A stretch of 64,000 nt of DNA from the NCBI GenBank assembly GCA_034668825.1, contig JAXDOR010000232.1, forward strand, positions 1-64,000, given 5' to 3'. Positions 26,785-35,082 of this stretch are shown here, one piece after another. This DNA comes from CANKHA01 sp034668825 (GTDB lineage Bacteria; Pseudomonadota; Alphaproteobacteria; Rhizobiales; Xanthobacteraceae). Position 1 is the stretch's first letter; each line of letters begins with the position of its first letter. The translations under genes and the position numbers were made by a program. The notes below the pieces were generated by a model that was given only the letters and a program-made list of their open reading frames with translations, ran no database searches and had not been told where the DNA came from.

Positions 26785-27207
26785 TCAATGATGGTGATCG
26801 TGCCCGTGATCGTGGGAATGGCCGTGTTCATGGTCGTGGTCGTGACCATGATCCGGCTCGATTTCTTCCGCTTCCGCATAGCCGAGCATCAGCGCTTCCA
26901 TCACCTTGCGCAGTGGGTCTTCCTGTAGCGAGAGATGAGCGGCGAGGAAACCGGCAAGCCGCGCGAACACCAGCGGCTGCGCCGCCAGCCGCTGATAACG
27001 CTTGTCTTCCTGCGCCTCTTCGCCGTCGCGGGCGGTGCGCGACAAGGCGTCGGCGAAGAGTTTGTCCATATAGGCGAACAACTCTTCGGTTGACTCGGTC
27101 TTGGAGCGGCCATGCTTCGCTAGCAGCGACCGGGCGTGGCTGAGAAACCGCAAATATAGCTGGTCCTCAAGCTGGCTTGGGCCGTCTTCGTCGACTTCGC
27201 CGCACAT
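26785..27207 (-). CDS. His-rich-tailed protein, 140 aa
   Basis: The first ~115 residues are helical and charged and match no family I know. The last 24 residues are almost only His, Asp, Gly and Glu (HGHDHDHEHGHSHDHGHDHHH at the end), a metal-binding or metal-buffering tail like those of some nickel and cobalt chaperones. It is the last gene of a minus-strand run of cupin enzymes, so it may load or store the metal they use; this is inference. A clear ATG with AAGGATTAAAA upstream begins it. Confidence 0.75.
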   Translation of the reverse strand: MCGEVDEDGPSQLEDQLYLRFLSHARSLLAKHGRSKTESTEELFAYMDKLFADALSRTARDGEEAQEDKRYQRLAAQPLVFARLAGFLAAHLSLQEDPLRKVMEALMLGYAEAEEIEPDHGHDHDHEHGHSHDHGHDHHH

Positions 27208-27224
27208 GGTTTTAATCCTTAATA

Positions 27225-27254
27225 GTCATGCCCCGGCCTCGTGCCGGGCATGAC
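27225..27254. repeat. Imperfect inverted repeat, GTCATGCCCCGGC family
   Basis: GTCATGCCCCGGC and GCCGGGCATGAC pair with one bulged base around CTCGT. It fills the gap between the His-rich gene and the upstream cupin gene and is of the same family as 26746-26778. Confidence 0.75.
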
Positions 27255-27262
27255 GACAATCG

Positions 27263-27820
27263 TTAGAAGCCCTCGGCATTCTCGAGCTGCTCGAACCAGT
27301 CGAAGCCCATGGGCTTCACGATCCGGCTATTGACCACGATGATGCGCGCTTCGTTCTTGGAGTCGGAGTTGAAGTGCTTGTGAGCACAATAGGGCGGGAT
27401 ATAGACGAAATCGCCCTGGCTCCATTCGAACTTCTGCGGCTCTTCCTCCCATTCGAATTCCATCTTGTCGTGGCAATCGAACTTCACGTCCCAATGCAGG
27501 TCGTAGCCGCTGCCCTCGACGACGTAGAACACTTCTTCCGATAGGTGGCGGTGCTTGCCCGAGGCCTTACCGGGCGCAAGGAACTGCATGTAAATGTCCA
27601 AGCAGCATTCCTTGGTGTCCATCTTCTCGTTGATGATCCACTTGATCAGCCCGTCGGGCGAACGCTCCAACGGCATCTGGTTGGCTTTAACGACATTCAG
27701 CCGCCCGTCATATTCCTTGCGAAACTGCTCCGACGCCTTCAGGGCCTCGGTGTAAAAATCAACATTCGTGGTTTGCGCGTGAGCGCGTTCCCGCTCGCGG
27801 GGGTCAACAACACTGCTCAT
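27263..27820 (-). CDS. Cupin-domain protein, 185 aa
   Basis: A single-cupin protein with 'GKASGKHRHLSEEVFYVVEGSGYDLHWD' (HxH...E metal site) and a later 'YCAHKHFNSD'. The fold suggests a metal-dependent dioxygenase, isomerase or sensor; the substrate is not known. The ATG has an excellent AAGGAGTAAGAATA leader. It is 12 bp from the upstream cupin gene, so the two are in one operon. Confidence 0.85.
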   Translation of the reverse strand: MSSVVDPRERERAHAQTTNVDFYTEALKASEQFRKEYDGRLNVVKANQMPLERSPDGLIKWIINEKMDTKECCLDIYMQFLAPGKASGKHRHLSEEVFYVVEGSGYDLHWDVKFDCHDKMEFEWEEEPQKFEWSQGDFVYIPPYCAHKHFNSDSKNEARIIVVNSRIVKPMGFDWFEQLENAEGF

Positions 27821-27832
27821 TATTCTTACTCC

Positions 27833-28447
27833 TTAAAGATCCGTGGGCGGCACATAGTTCATTTGCTTGGGCGTTCCGTCCGTCGGCGGATAATCGACCA
27901 CGCGCTGAAACAGCATGTGCATGAATAGGAAAAGGGGCTTGGCCTTCATGACGACGACAATCGACTCGTCATCCTGATCGTCATTGAAATGCTGGTGGAC
28001 GCAGCCGTTCTCGACGATCAGCGCGTCGCCGGCTTCCCAGTCGTGCCGCTTGGTATCATGGACGTCGTGGCCCTTGCCCTTGAGGACGAAGAACACCGCG
28101 CTGTTCATGTGGCCGTGCTTCTGGCCGTAGCCGCCGGGCGCGAAACAGTCGATATGGCATTCGATCGATTGCGCGATCTTCACCGACTGCGGGTTGACGA
28201 TTTTCTTGCCGTAATTGTGCGGGCCGCCTTTCCACTTCCAGTCCTTGGAGTGATAGACGCGCGGCTGGGTGAAGAGTTCGCGGACGAGTTCTCCATAGGT
28301 GCCTTCGAGCGCGCGGACGAAAACGCGCTTCTTCGTCCAGCGCTCCCAGACCGGCTCTTCCCGCGGGGTATTGGCCTCGATGTTATGGCCGGGGCCGGGC
28401 TCGGCCGCCTTCTTTCGGACGGCGGTATCCGTTTTGCTGTCAGCCAA
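27833..28447 (-). CDS. Cupin-domain protein, 204 aa (paralogue of the 26034 gene)
   Basis: A single-cupin protein with metal-site residues in 'QKHGHMNSAVFFVLKGKGHDVHDTKR' and 'GCVHQHFNDDQ'. It matches the 26034-26624 product along its full length. Start is TTG at 28447 with GGAG 8 bp upstream; other starts are less convenient. It lies between the 185-residue cupin and the bicupin gene, 164 bp from the latter, in which I see no gene. Confidence 0.85.
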   Translation of the reverse strand: MADSKTDTAVRKKAAEPGPGHNIEANTPREEPVWERWTKKRVFVRALEGTYGELVRELFTQPRVYHSKDWKWKGGPHNYGKKIVNPQSVKIAQSIECHIDCFAPGGYGQKHGHMNSAVFFVLKGKGHDVHDTKRHDWEAGDALIVENGCVHQHFNDDQDDESIVVVMKAKPLFLFMHMLFQRVVDYPPTDGTPKQMNYVPPTDL

Positions 28448-28611
28448 TGTATTTCTCCATTATTGTCCAGGTAAGCGCCTGGATAAGCCGAATTTCGTAG
28501 CCTTGTGGCACGTAATGTCTTTTCGCTCAAACCCTGGCAGGGAATCAAGCGCCCCGGGACGATTGAGGTTCCTTAGGCTGAAACAGGAATTATAGTTCTC
28601 ATACGCTGGTT

Positions 28612-29724
28612 TCAGGCCACCTTGGGCGGCAGATCCTTCAGCTCGTTCTGGTAAGCCTCGTCCATGCGCGGCTTGAGGCCATGCTTGGCCAACGCATCGG
28701 CATACATCTGCCGGACCTCCGCGCTCTCGTCGGCATAATCGATCTGGAAGCCGCCGACACGCCGGCTGATCCACGACATCGGCACGCCTTGCGAATTGCG
28801 CGGCGACCAATGCTTGAAGGCGAGATAGCGCGCGGGCGTCGGGCCGGTGTTGAAATGCTGGTGAAACCACTTGTTCGGCGGCACGATCAAGGTGCCGATT
28901 TCCCAATCATAGCGGCGTGGCTTTTCTCCCTCCGGCCACATCAGCGAATAGCCTTCGCCATTGAGCAGGATGACGTGGGCGCCGGGCCCGTGGGCGTGAC
29001 CCTTTTTGTAAGTGCCGACCCCGAACTGCGAAATGTGGCTGGCGAGCGAGCCGCGCGCCATGTTGAAACGGATATGCCCGCCGCCGGCGCCGCGCTCCTT
29101 GGCGCTGATCAGCGGCAGATTGACCGCGTCGGCAACAAAATTCGTCGTCAGCAGAAAGCCCTTCTGCTCGCCCTTGGCCGCGAAATAGTCTGGCTCGCCG
29201 GAAAACCTGCTTTTGAAATCGTATTGGGTGTTGAAGACGAAATCGGCATCGCCGTAGAGATTGAGCACGGACGGGAAATTGGTGACGGCGACATAGCGCG
29301 CCGGTTCTTGTCCGGAACCGTTGAAGTGCTGGTGCCAGGTATTGAGTGGAATGGCGAAGATCGCGCCAGCCTTCCATTCGAAGGTGATGCGCTGGCCGGC
29401 ATCGTTCCACACCGTCGTGGAGCCGCGCCCGCCAAGAACCAAGATCATTTCTTCATAGAGTTGCCGCTGCGGCGCAAGCTTTCCGCCCGCCGGTATCTCG
29501 CAGACATAGCAGTCGTTCGAGGTACGCGACGCCTCATGATTGATGAAAATGCCGCGGCCGCCGCGGCGCGACCACGGCTTCAACTCGACGGTGCGGAGGT
29601 TGCGAACGTAATGCGCGCTGATGATGTCCAAGCCCTGGTCGCTCACCCAGCGTCCATACGGCGTATCTTTTTCAGTCTCGAATTTCTTCGCCAGCTCTTC
29701 TGAAACGGCTGCGTCTTTGGCCAT
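28612..29724 (-). CDS. Bicupin (two-cupin) protein, 370 aa
   Basis: Two cupin domains: about residues 60-170 ('LAPQRQLYEEMILVLGGRG', 'NTWHQHFNGS') and about 225-340 ('YKKGHAHGPGAHVILLNGEG', 'KWFHQHFNTGPTPARYLAF'). The double-domain plan resembles ring-cleaving gentisate or hydroxynaphthoate dioxygenases and oxalate decarboxylases. The metal-site His and Glu are clearest in the second domain. It is followed by two single-cupin genes and preceded at 12 bp by a TctC-type binding-protein gene, which suggests uptake and breakdown of a small organic acid. Confidence 0.85.
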   Translation of the reverse strand: MAKDAAVSEELAKKFETEKDTPYGRWVSDQGLDIISAHYVRNLRTVELKPWSRRGGRGIFINHEASRTSNDCYVCEIPAGGKLAPQRQLYEEMILVLGGRGSTTVWNDAGQRITFEWKAGAIFAIPLNTWHQHFNGSGQEPARYVAVTNFPSVLNLYGDADFVFNTQYDFKSRFSGEPDYFAAKGEQKGFLLTTNFVADAVNLPLISAKERGAGGGHIRFNMARGSLASHISQFGVGTYKKGHAHGPGAHVILLNGEGYSLMWPEGEKPRRYDWEIGTLIVPPNKWFHQHFNTGPTPARYLAFKHWSPRNSQGVPMSWISRRVGGFQIDYADESAEVRQMYADALAKHGLKPRMDEAYQNELKDLPPKVA

Positions 29725-29736
29725 CGGTACTCTGTC

Positions 29737-30780
29737 TTATTGCTGCTGCAGCGCTTGCTTCGCCCGAGCCACGACATTGGGCGATAGGGCGTAGACTTTG
29801 GCCACCATGGCCTGCACGTCCTCACCCGACAAAGGATCGATGTCGAGCTTCATCTTCTGCGCGTCGGCGAGAAATTCCTTGTCCTGCATCGTGGCCATGA
29901 AGGCCTTGCGCAACGCGGCCACCCGCTTTGGCGGAACGCCGGGTGCCAGCAGATAGGGGCGCCCGAACAGGCCTTGGCTATAGACCAGTTCCATCACCTG
30001 CCGATCCTCGTCGGTCTTGGCGAAGCTGAGCGCCAGGGGCACGCCCATCTTGTTCATGTCCGGCTGGCCACGGGTGGTTTCCTGCGCGAGAATCTTGATC
30101 GTTCCGTTGGTCAGCCAATCGGGATGCGTGGCGGCGAGGCTGGTCCAGCCAAGACCGCAAATCCCGTGAACCTCACCCCGCTCAATCGCCAGCGTGATCT
30201 CCCGCGTGCCCGCATAGCCGCTCACCAGCCGCAGCTTGGTGCCGAGCACATTGTTCAGCATCATCGGAAGGTCGCGGGTGGTCGCGCCCTGCCCGCTGGC
30301 GCCCAGCGTTATTTCCTTGGTGAAGGTTTCCTGGAAGCTTTTTGCCGGAGCGTCGGCGCGCGCGAGACAGAGATAGACGTCGCTGTTGGCGCTGCCGACA
30401 TAGATCGATTTGCTCGGCTCGTGCTGCACCGGCGCCTCGCCCAGGAGCGGCTGCAAAATCGCGCCCGGCTGGATGGCGCCGATAACGGTTCCGTCTTTCG
30501 GCGCCACTCCATAAACATAGGCGGCTGCCTTGTTGCTGCCGGCGCCCGGCATGTTCTGCGGCACGATGGTTGGCTTGCCGGGAATGTAATTGCCCAGATA
30601 GCGCGCCACCACGCGGGCATAGCTATCGTAACCGCCGCCTACATCGGAGCCGATCACCATATAGATCTGCTTGCCTTTGTAGAATTGCTCGACGGCGTCC
30701 TGGGCCGACGCAGGGCCAGCGGCGGCGAGCGCAACGGTTGCGACGATGATCGCGCGCGCGAGACTGCACTTCATAGTCAT
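29737..30780 (-). CDS. Bug/TctC-family periplasmic substrate-binding protein
   Basis: A 347-residue protein with a signal peptide (SLARAIIVATVALAAAGPASA, cleavage near residue 26) and the tripartite-tricarboxylate-type binding fold ('VIGSDVGGGYDSYARVVARY', 'PGKPTIVPQNMPGAGSNKAA'). Such proteins bind carboxylates or aromatic acids and often act without dedicated TctAB genes, as here. Its place in the operon suggests it presents the substrate of the neighbouring enzymes. Confidence 0.88.
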   Translation of the reverse strand: MTMKCSLARAIIVATVALAAAGPASAQDAVEQFYKGKQIYMVIGSDVGGGYDSYARVVARYLGNYIPGKPTIVPQNMPGAGSNKAAAYVYGVAPKDGTVIGAIQPGAILQPLLGEAPVQHEPSKSIYVGSANSDVYLCLARADAPAKSFQETFTKEITLGASGQGATTRDLPMMLNNVLGTKLRLVSGYAGTREITLAIERGEVHGICGLGWTSLAATHPDWLTNGTIKILAQETTRGQPDMNKMGVPLALSFAKTDEDRQVMELVYSQGLFGRPYLLAPGVPPKRVAALRKAFMATMQDKEFLADAQKMKLDIDPLSGEDVQAMVAKVYALSPNVVARAKQALQQQ

Positions 30781-30828
30781 GCTTGCCCTTCCCTTCGTCT
30801 CGCCGGAAATTTGTTTGTTTTGCCGCGC

Positions 30829-32064
30829 CTACGCGGCGAGGTTTCCGTGTTTGATTAAATTCTCTTTCTGCTTTTCGTTGCGCGGCGGCAGCTTGAACAG
30901 CCGCGCGGCGTTGCCGCCGAGGATATTGTGCTTCGCCTTTTCCGACAGGAACGGCAGGTCGTAGATCGTGCTGGGCAGATCGAAATCCCAGTGCGGATAG
31001 TCCGAGGAATAGAGCAACTGCGTTTCCGCGTTGATCATGCGGAAAGTGCATTCGAGCGCACCCATGTCCTGCACCTCCATGGGCTGGGAGGAATAATACA
31101 TGTCGCGCATGTAATCGCTCGGTTTCTTCTTCAGCGTCGGACATTCCGACGAGCGCAACATGTATTCATGGTCAAGGCGCTGCATCAGGAACGGTATCCA
31201 TGCCAGACCGGACTCCACCCACATCACCGGCAGCTTCGGGAAGCGTTCGCCGAGGCCGTTGATGACCCAATTGGTCAAATGCAGGATGTTGTAGAAGGTG
31301 AATCCCAGCGCGTGCACCGACAGAAACCGGTTGCAGCTTTTGAAAACCGGCTCACCCCAGTTCGGGCCGGAATGAAAGGCCAGCGCCAGGCCGCGCTCCT
31401 CGATGGCGCGGTAGACTTTCATATAGGCATTGTCGTGCACCGGAAGCGTGCGCACCGTAGTGACCATAAAGCCAGTGACGCCGTGGCGATGGCCGAAGGT
31501 TTCGACGTGACGCAGCGACGCATCGGGATCGGAAAACGGGAGCGACAGCATGGAATACATGCGGTCATCGCATTCGGTCAGCACCTTTTCGGTGAGCCAG
31601 CGATTGTAGGCCCAGCATAGCTCGACCTCCATTTCTTTTTGCGGATGCAGGCCGACATTGAGCATGCCGGTGGGAAACAGGCAGGAATAATCCACGCCCA
31701 TGGCATCCATCCAGCGGCGGCCAAGCTCGATATCGCGCTGTTTGCCAGGCTCGACTTTTTCCGAGGAACGCATGGGGTAGCGCGTCACCCGGCCGCCCAT
31801 GTCCTGGTAGCCCATTTGGTCGGGCACGATGCTGTGGCGGGCCTTGGCGCGACCGGAAATCGTAAGCTGCCGGAGAACATCGTTCTCCATGTAAGGGAGG
31901 ATTTCGCCGAAGTTCTCATTCTCATAATGATGGGCATCGACGTCGACGATGAGAATGTCGTCGAACTTGCGCTGATGCGCCTGCTGGCGGGCATGAGCCA
32001 GAAGCTGGGAGGTGTTCAGCTCTTCGACAGACACGCGGCGGCCACGATCGGCAATCAGGTCCAT
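30829..32064 (-). CDS. ACMSD-like amidohydrolase (Amidohydrolase_2)
   Basis: A 411-residue metal-dependent hydrolase or decarboxylase. Seen: HxH-like start 'LIVDVDAHHYENE', His in 'LALAFHSGPNW', His near 'VHALGFTFYNILHLTNW', Glu in 'VMWVESGLAWIPFLMQRLD' and the final Asp in 'LLYSSDYPHWDFD', matching the 2-amino-3-carboxymuconate semialdehyde decarboxylase group. It probably acts on an aromatic-ring or carboxylic intermediate. Its operon context (Rieske protein upstream, binding protein and cupins downstream) supports catabolism of an aromatic-type compound. Confidence 0.88.
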   Translation of the reverse strand: MDLIADRGRRVSVEELNTSQLLAHARQQAHQRKFDDILIVDVDAHHYENENFGEILPYMENDVLRQLTISGRAKARHSIVPDQMGYQDMGGRVTRYPMRSSEKVEPGKQRDIELGRRWMDAMGVDYSCLFPTGMLNVGLHPQKEMEVELCWAYNRWLTEKVLTECDDRMYSMLSLPFSDPDASLRHVETFGHRHGVTGFMVTTVRTLPVHDNAYMKVYRAIEERGLALAFHSGPNWGEPVFKSCNRFLSVHALGFTFYNILHLTNWVINGLGERFPKLPVMWVESGLAWIPFLMQRLDHEYMLRSSECPTLKKKPSDYMRDMYYSSQPMEVQDMGALECTFRMINAETQLLYSSDYPHWDFDLPSTIYDLPFLSEKAKHNILGGNAARLFKLPPRNEKQKENLIKHGNLAA

Positions 32065-32104
32065 ATGCGTATCTCCCTCGCTTTAATTGTGGCGGAACTC
32101 GCCG

Positions 32105-32437
32105 TTAGCGGCCCGTAAAGCTTTGCCACATGCCAAGATCAAAGACTTGCAGGTCCGCGGACCGCAGCAGTTCGCTCGCCGTGATCATGACATCTGTCGG
32201 GCTGACGCCGCTTCCTGACTGCAACAGCGGCCCCGGATCGCCGTCTTGCGCCTGCCGCGAATAGATCTTGCAGATCGCCGCCATCAGATTCTGAATTGCT
32301 TCACGTGAAACATCATCGAGCCGGTCATCAGCGAGTCGCTGCTCCAATTCGGCGGCAAGCGTGAGCGCCTGGGCCGAAAGCGGGGCATCCTCCAGCGGGC
32401 CTGTCTTCGGCAGCGTCGCGGCTTTAGGCGACGACAT
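32105..32437 (-). CDS. Small conserved operon protein, 110 aa
   Basis: A helical 110-residue protein with no recognised domain and no signal peptide. The ATG at 32437 was preferred to that at 32446 because AAAAAGGGG then has normal spacing. It overlaps the end of the Rieske ferredoxin gene by 14 bp, which points to coupled translation and possibly to a subunit or partner role with the ferredoxin or the amidohydrolase. Confidence 0.65.
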   Translation of the reverse strand: MSSPKAATLPKTGPLEDAPLSAQALTLAAELEQRLADDRLDDVSREAIQNLMAAICKIYSRQAQDGDPGPLLQSGSGVSPTDVMITASELLRSADLQVFDLGMWQSFTGR

Positions 32438-32789
32438 AAATGTCATCCCCTTTTTGAATCAGGGGGTATTCCCGAAGCTTGAGCTTGCGGTTGCTGACGC
32501 ATTCGCCGGTCTTCATGTCGTATTCGTAGCCATGCCACGGACAGACGAAGTGCATCTCGGTGTCGGAGAAGTACAGTCCAGCGGAGGTCTGGTCCGGCCT
32601 GATGCGTTCCTCGACCTTGGCGATGGTCAGCCCCTCGCAGGCCGGGCCGCCCTGATGCAGGCAGTAGTTGCTGTAGGCGTAAAACCGGCCGTCGTGCCTG
32701 AAGAGACCGATTTCGCGATCGCCGAGATACACAATCCGGCGGTCACCCTCGTTGAATTCCGAAGCCTTACCGACAAGTTGCTCCGCCAT
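32424..32789 (-). CDS. Rieske-type [2Fe-2S] ferredoxin
   Basis: A 121-residue Rieske domain with both ligand motifs: 'YCLHQGG' (CxH) and 'FVCPWHGYEYD' (CxxH). It is small and soluble, as for the electron carriers of ring-hydroxylating systems, but here no oxygenase alpha subunit or reductase is near. The ATG at 32789 gives the normal start; the open frame to 32933 shows no Rieske-like sequence. It appears to be the first gene of the minus-strand cluster. Confidence 0.9.
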   Translation of the reverse strand: MAEQLVGKASEFNEGDRRIVYLGDREIGLFRHDGRFYAYSNYCLHQGGPACEGLTIAKVEERIRPDQTSAGLYFSDTEMHFVCPWHGYEYDMKTGECVSNRKLKLREYPLIQKGDDIYVVA

Positions 32790-33025
32790 CCTCTCGATAC
32801 TCCGCTGCCCAAATCGGCATCTGATCGTGGCCAAGCCGGGCGAAAATTGGGGACAACAGCGACTTTGCCCCCTTGGACACCTGAAAGCAACAAGCGCGAC
32901 CGGGCAACCGAGACGCGAAAACCGCATGGCCATTAATGTTGCCGACTCGAGCCGTTTTGGCTTATGGCAGGATCAGTCTCGGCGCACTTCTTCACGACTC
33001 GATCAAAACACCACGAGGATGGCGA

Positions 33026-33613
33026 ATGGCTTCACGTGTGCTCCTCAATCTTGCGGCCGCGGCCGCCCTGCTGGCTACCACGACCGCGTCATTTGCCATC
33101 GGCGAAACAGAAGAGATGACGAGCGGCGGCCGTCCGTTCGGCGGTCTTTTCGGCAGCCTTTTCGGCACATCGCCTACCTCCCGGGAAACGGTGAATTATG
33201 CCGGCACCTACACGCCGGGTACAATCATCGTCAACACCCGTGAACGGCGCCTCTATTTGATTCTCAATGGCGGCCAGGCGCTGCGCTATGGCATTGGCGT
33301 CGGCCGGATCGGCTTCACATGGAGCGGCGTGAAAACCGTGTCGGCGAAGAAGGAATGGCCGGGTTGGACCCCGCCTTCGCAAATGCTGCGGCGGCGGCCG
33401 GATTTGCCGCGCTACATGCCCGGCGGCATAGACAATCCGCTCGGCGCACGCGCGATATATCTGGGTTCATCGCTCTATCGCATCCATGGTTCCAACGAGC
33501 CGGAAACGATCGGGCAGGCGGTCTCCTCCGGCTGCTTCCGCATGACCAACGAAGACGTCACCGATCTCTACGAGCGGGTCCGCATCGGGGCCAAGGTGAT
33601 CGTGCAGCAATAA
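33026..33613 (+). CDS. L,D-transpeptidase (YkuD family)
   Basis: A 195-residue exported enzyme: signal peptide 1-25 (MASRVLLNLAAAAALLATTT), Gly/Phe-rich linker, YkuD domain from about 65 ('PGTIIVNTRERRLYLILNGG') to the catalytic motif 'HGSNEPETIGQAVSSGCFRMTNED', with the nucleophile Cys in SSGCFRM and His in HGS. It cross-links or anchors peptidoglycan in the periplasm. The ATG at 33026 fits the signal peptide. Confidence 0.93.
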   Translation: MASRVLLNLAAAAALLATTTASFAIGETEEMTSGGRPFGGLFGSLFGTSPTSRETVNYAGTYTPGTIIVNTRERRLYLILNGGQALRYGIGVGRIGFTWSGVKTVSAKKEWPGWTPPSQMLRRRPDLPRYMPGGIDNPLGARAIYLGSSLYRIHGSNEPETIGQAVSSGCFRMTNEDVTDLYERVRIGAKVIVQQ

Positions 33614-33619
33614 GTGCTG

Positions 33620-34000
33620 TCAACGCCGCGCGGGCTCGCGCGATAATCTCTTGGCAGCGAGCTCATCGACGTATTCCTGCCAATAGGGCTCGCGCTTGCG
33701 GCCAAGCTCCAGGAGATAATCCCAGCTGAAAATGCCGGTCGAATGCATGTCGTCGAAAACCAGCCGCACCGCATAGTTCCCAACCGGCTGCACTTCGAGG
33801 ATCATGACATTCTTCTTCCCCGGCACGGTTTTGCGCTCGTCCGGCGAATGCCCCTGCACTTCCGCGCTCGGACTCTTCACCCGCAGGTATTCAGCGGGCA
33901 AGTCGAAAGTCTCGCCGTCGTCAAAGGCCACAGCCAAGGTTTTGCGGTCCTTGTGCAGGCGCAATTCGGTCGGCCATGCTTGGGATTTCGGCTCGGTCAT
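33620..34000 (-). CDS. DUF971 family protein
   Basis: A 126-residue protein of the DUF971 family (related to the N-terminal domain of gamma-butyrobetaine hydroxylase): 'TELRLHKDRKTLAVAFDDGE', 'EYLRVKSPSAEVQGH', 'GIFSWDYLLELGR'. Its usual conserved zinc-site Cys residues are absent, as in many members. Exact role unknown. ATG at 34000 was chosen over 34048; it converges with the transpeptidase gene across 6 bp. Confidence 0.85.
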   Translation of the reverse strand: MTEPKSQAWPTELRLHKDRKTLAVAFDDGETFDLPAEYLRVKSPSAEVQGHSPDERKTVPGKKNVMILEVQPVGNYAVRLVFDDMHSTGIFSWDYLLELGRKREPYWQEYVDELAAKRLSREPARR

Positions 34001-34065
34001 GTAAGTCTCATGCAAGAACTCATACCCCTGTCCGTCACCCGATGCCACATTGAAGGAGCCATTTC

Positions 34066-35055
34066 GTGAGCCGAGTGCCCTTGACCCTTGCGATCAGCGA
34101 ATATGACCACGTCACCGACCTGGTGAACGGCCGGGTACCGGTCGAAGGCGTCGACCTGACAACGCTTACGTTGCAGGTGGAGGAGATTTTCTTTCGCGCC
34201 TTCATCTATCGCGACTTCGACGCTTCCGAGGTGTCGATGGCGAAATTTTCCTCGATGATCTCGCAAGGCGATAATTCGCTGGTAGGCATCCCCGTCTTCC
34301 CGTCGCGGGTGCCGCGGCATTCCTCGATCTTCGTGCGCCGCGACGGCCCGGTGAAGAAGCCGGCCAATCTGGTAGGACGTAAGGTCGGATTGCCGGAATG
34401 GGCGCAGACGGCGGCGGTCTATTCGCGCGGCATGCTCGCGCATCAATATGGGATCGATCTTGCATCGATCGACTGGGTACAGGCCGGCGTGGACGAGCCC
34501 GGCCGTGTCGAAAAAGTGAAACTCAATCTGCCCAAGGGCGTGAAGGTAACGCCGCGTCTCGACTCAAGCCTGAACGAGATGCTCGTCAACGGCGAGATCG
34601 ATGCCGCGCTATCCGCGCATCCCCTGCCCGCTTTCGCCAAAGGTCACCCGAATGTCACCCGGCTGTTCGAGGATTTCCTCGAACTGGAGATGAACTACGT
34701 CAAAGAGACCGGAATTTTTCCGATCATGCATGCGGTGGCGATCCGCCGCGAACTCGTCGAGCGCAATCCATGGCTGCCGATGAATTTGTACAAGGCTTTC
34801 GAGGAAGCCAAGCGGCGCAGCATGGCGCGCATCCAGGCGATCACGACGACCGCTGTTCCTATTCCCTGGTGCTATGAACATGCGCAGCGGGCGAAGTCGA
34901 TTTTCGGCGACGACTTCTTTCCCTACGGCATCGAGGCCAACCGCAAGACGCTCGACGCTTTCCTGCAATATGCCTTCGAACAGGGCGTGTGCCACAAGCG
35001 GCTAGCCCCGGAAGACCTGTTCGCGCCGCAGGTGCAGAAAAGCTTCAAGGTGTGA
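34066..35055 (+). CDS. ABC-type substrate-binding-like protein (4,5-dihydroxyphthalate decarboxylase-like)
   Basis: A 329-residue soluble protein of the periplasmic-binding-protein type 2 fold, without a signal peptide. It begins SRVPLTLAISEYDHVTDLVN and contains 'VSMAKFSSMISQGD' and 'LVGRKVGLPEWAQTA', patterns seen in proteins annotated as 4,5-dihydroxyphthalate decarboxylase. Whether it is an enzyme or binding protein cannot be told; the lack of a leader argues for a cytosolic role. GTG start at 34066. It could belong functionally with the aromatic-type cluster next door. Confidence 0.8.
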   Translation: MSRVPLTLAISEYDHVTDLVNGRVPVEGVDLTTLTLQVEEIFFRAFIYRDFDASEVSMAKFSSMISQGDNSLVGIPVFPSRVPRHSSIFVRRDGPVKKPANLVGRKVGLPEWAQTAAVYSRGMLAHQYGIDLASIDWVQAGVDEPGRVEKVKLNLPKGVKVTPRLDSSLNEMLVNGEIDAALSAHPLPAFAKGHPNVTRLFEDFLELEMNYVKETGIFPIMHAVAIRRELVERNPWLPMNLYKAFEEAKRRSMARIQAITTTAVPIPWCYEHAQRAKSIFGDDFFPYGIEANRKTLDAFLQYAFEQGVCHKRLAPEDLFAPQVQKSFKV

Positions 35056-35082
35056 GCGGGCTTTTCTTAGAGCCATCTATTA

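Noticed and set aside
28681..29703. 340-codon open frame antisense to the bicupin gene
   Set aside because: It is the shadow of a clear cupin gene; long antisense frames are common in GC-rich codon-biased genes.
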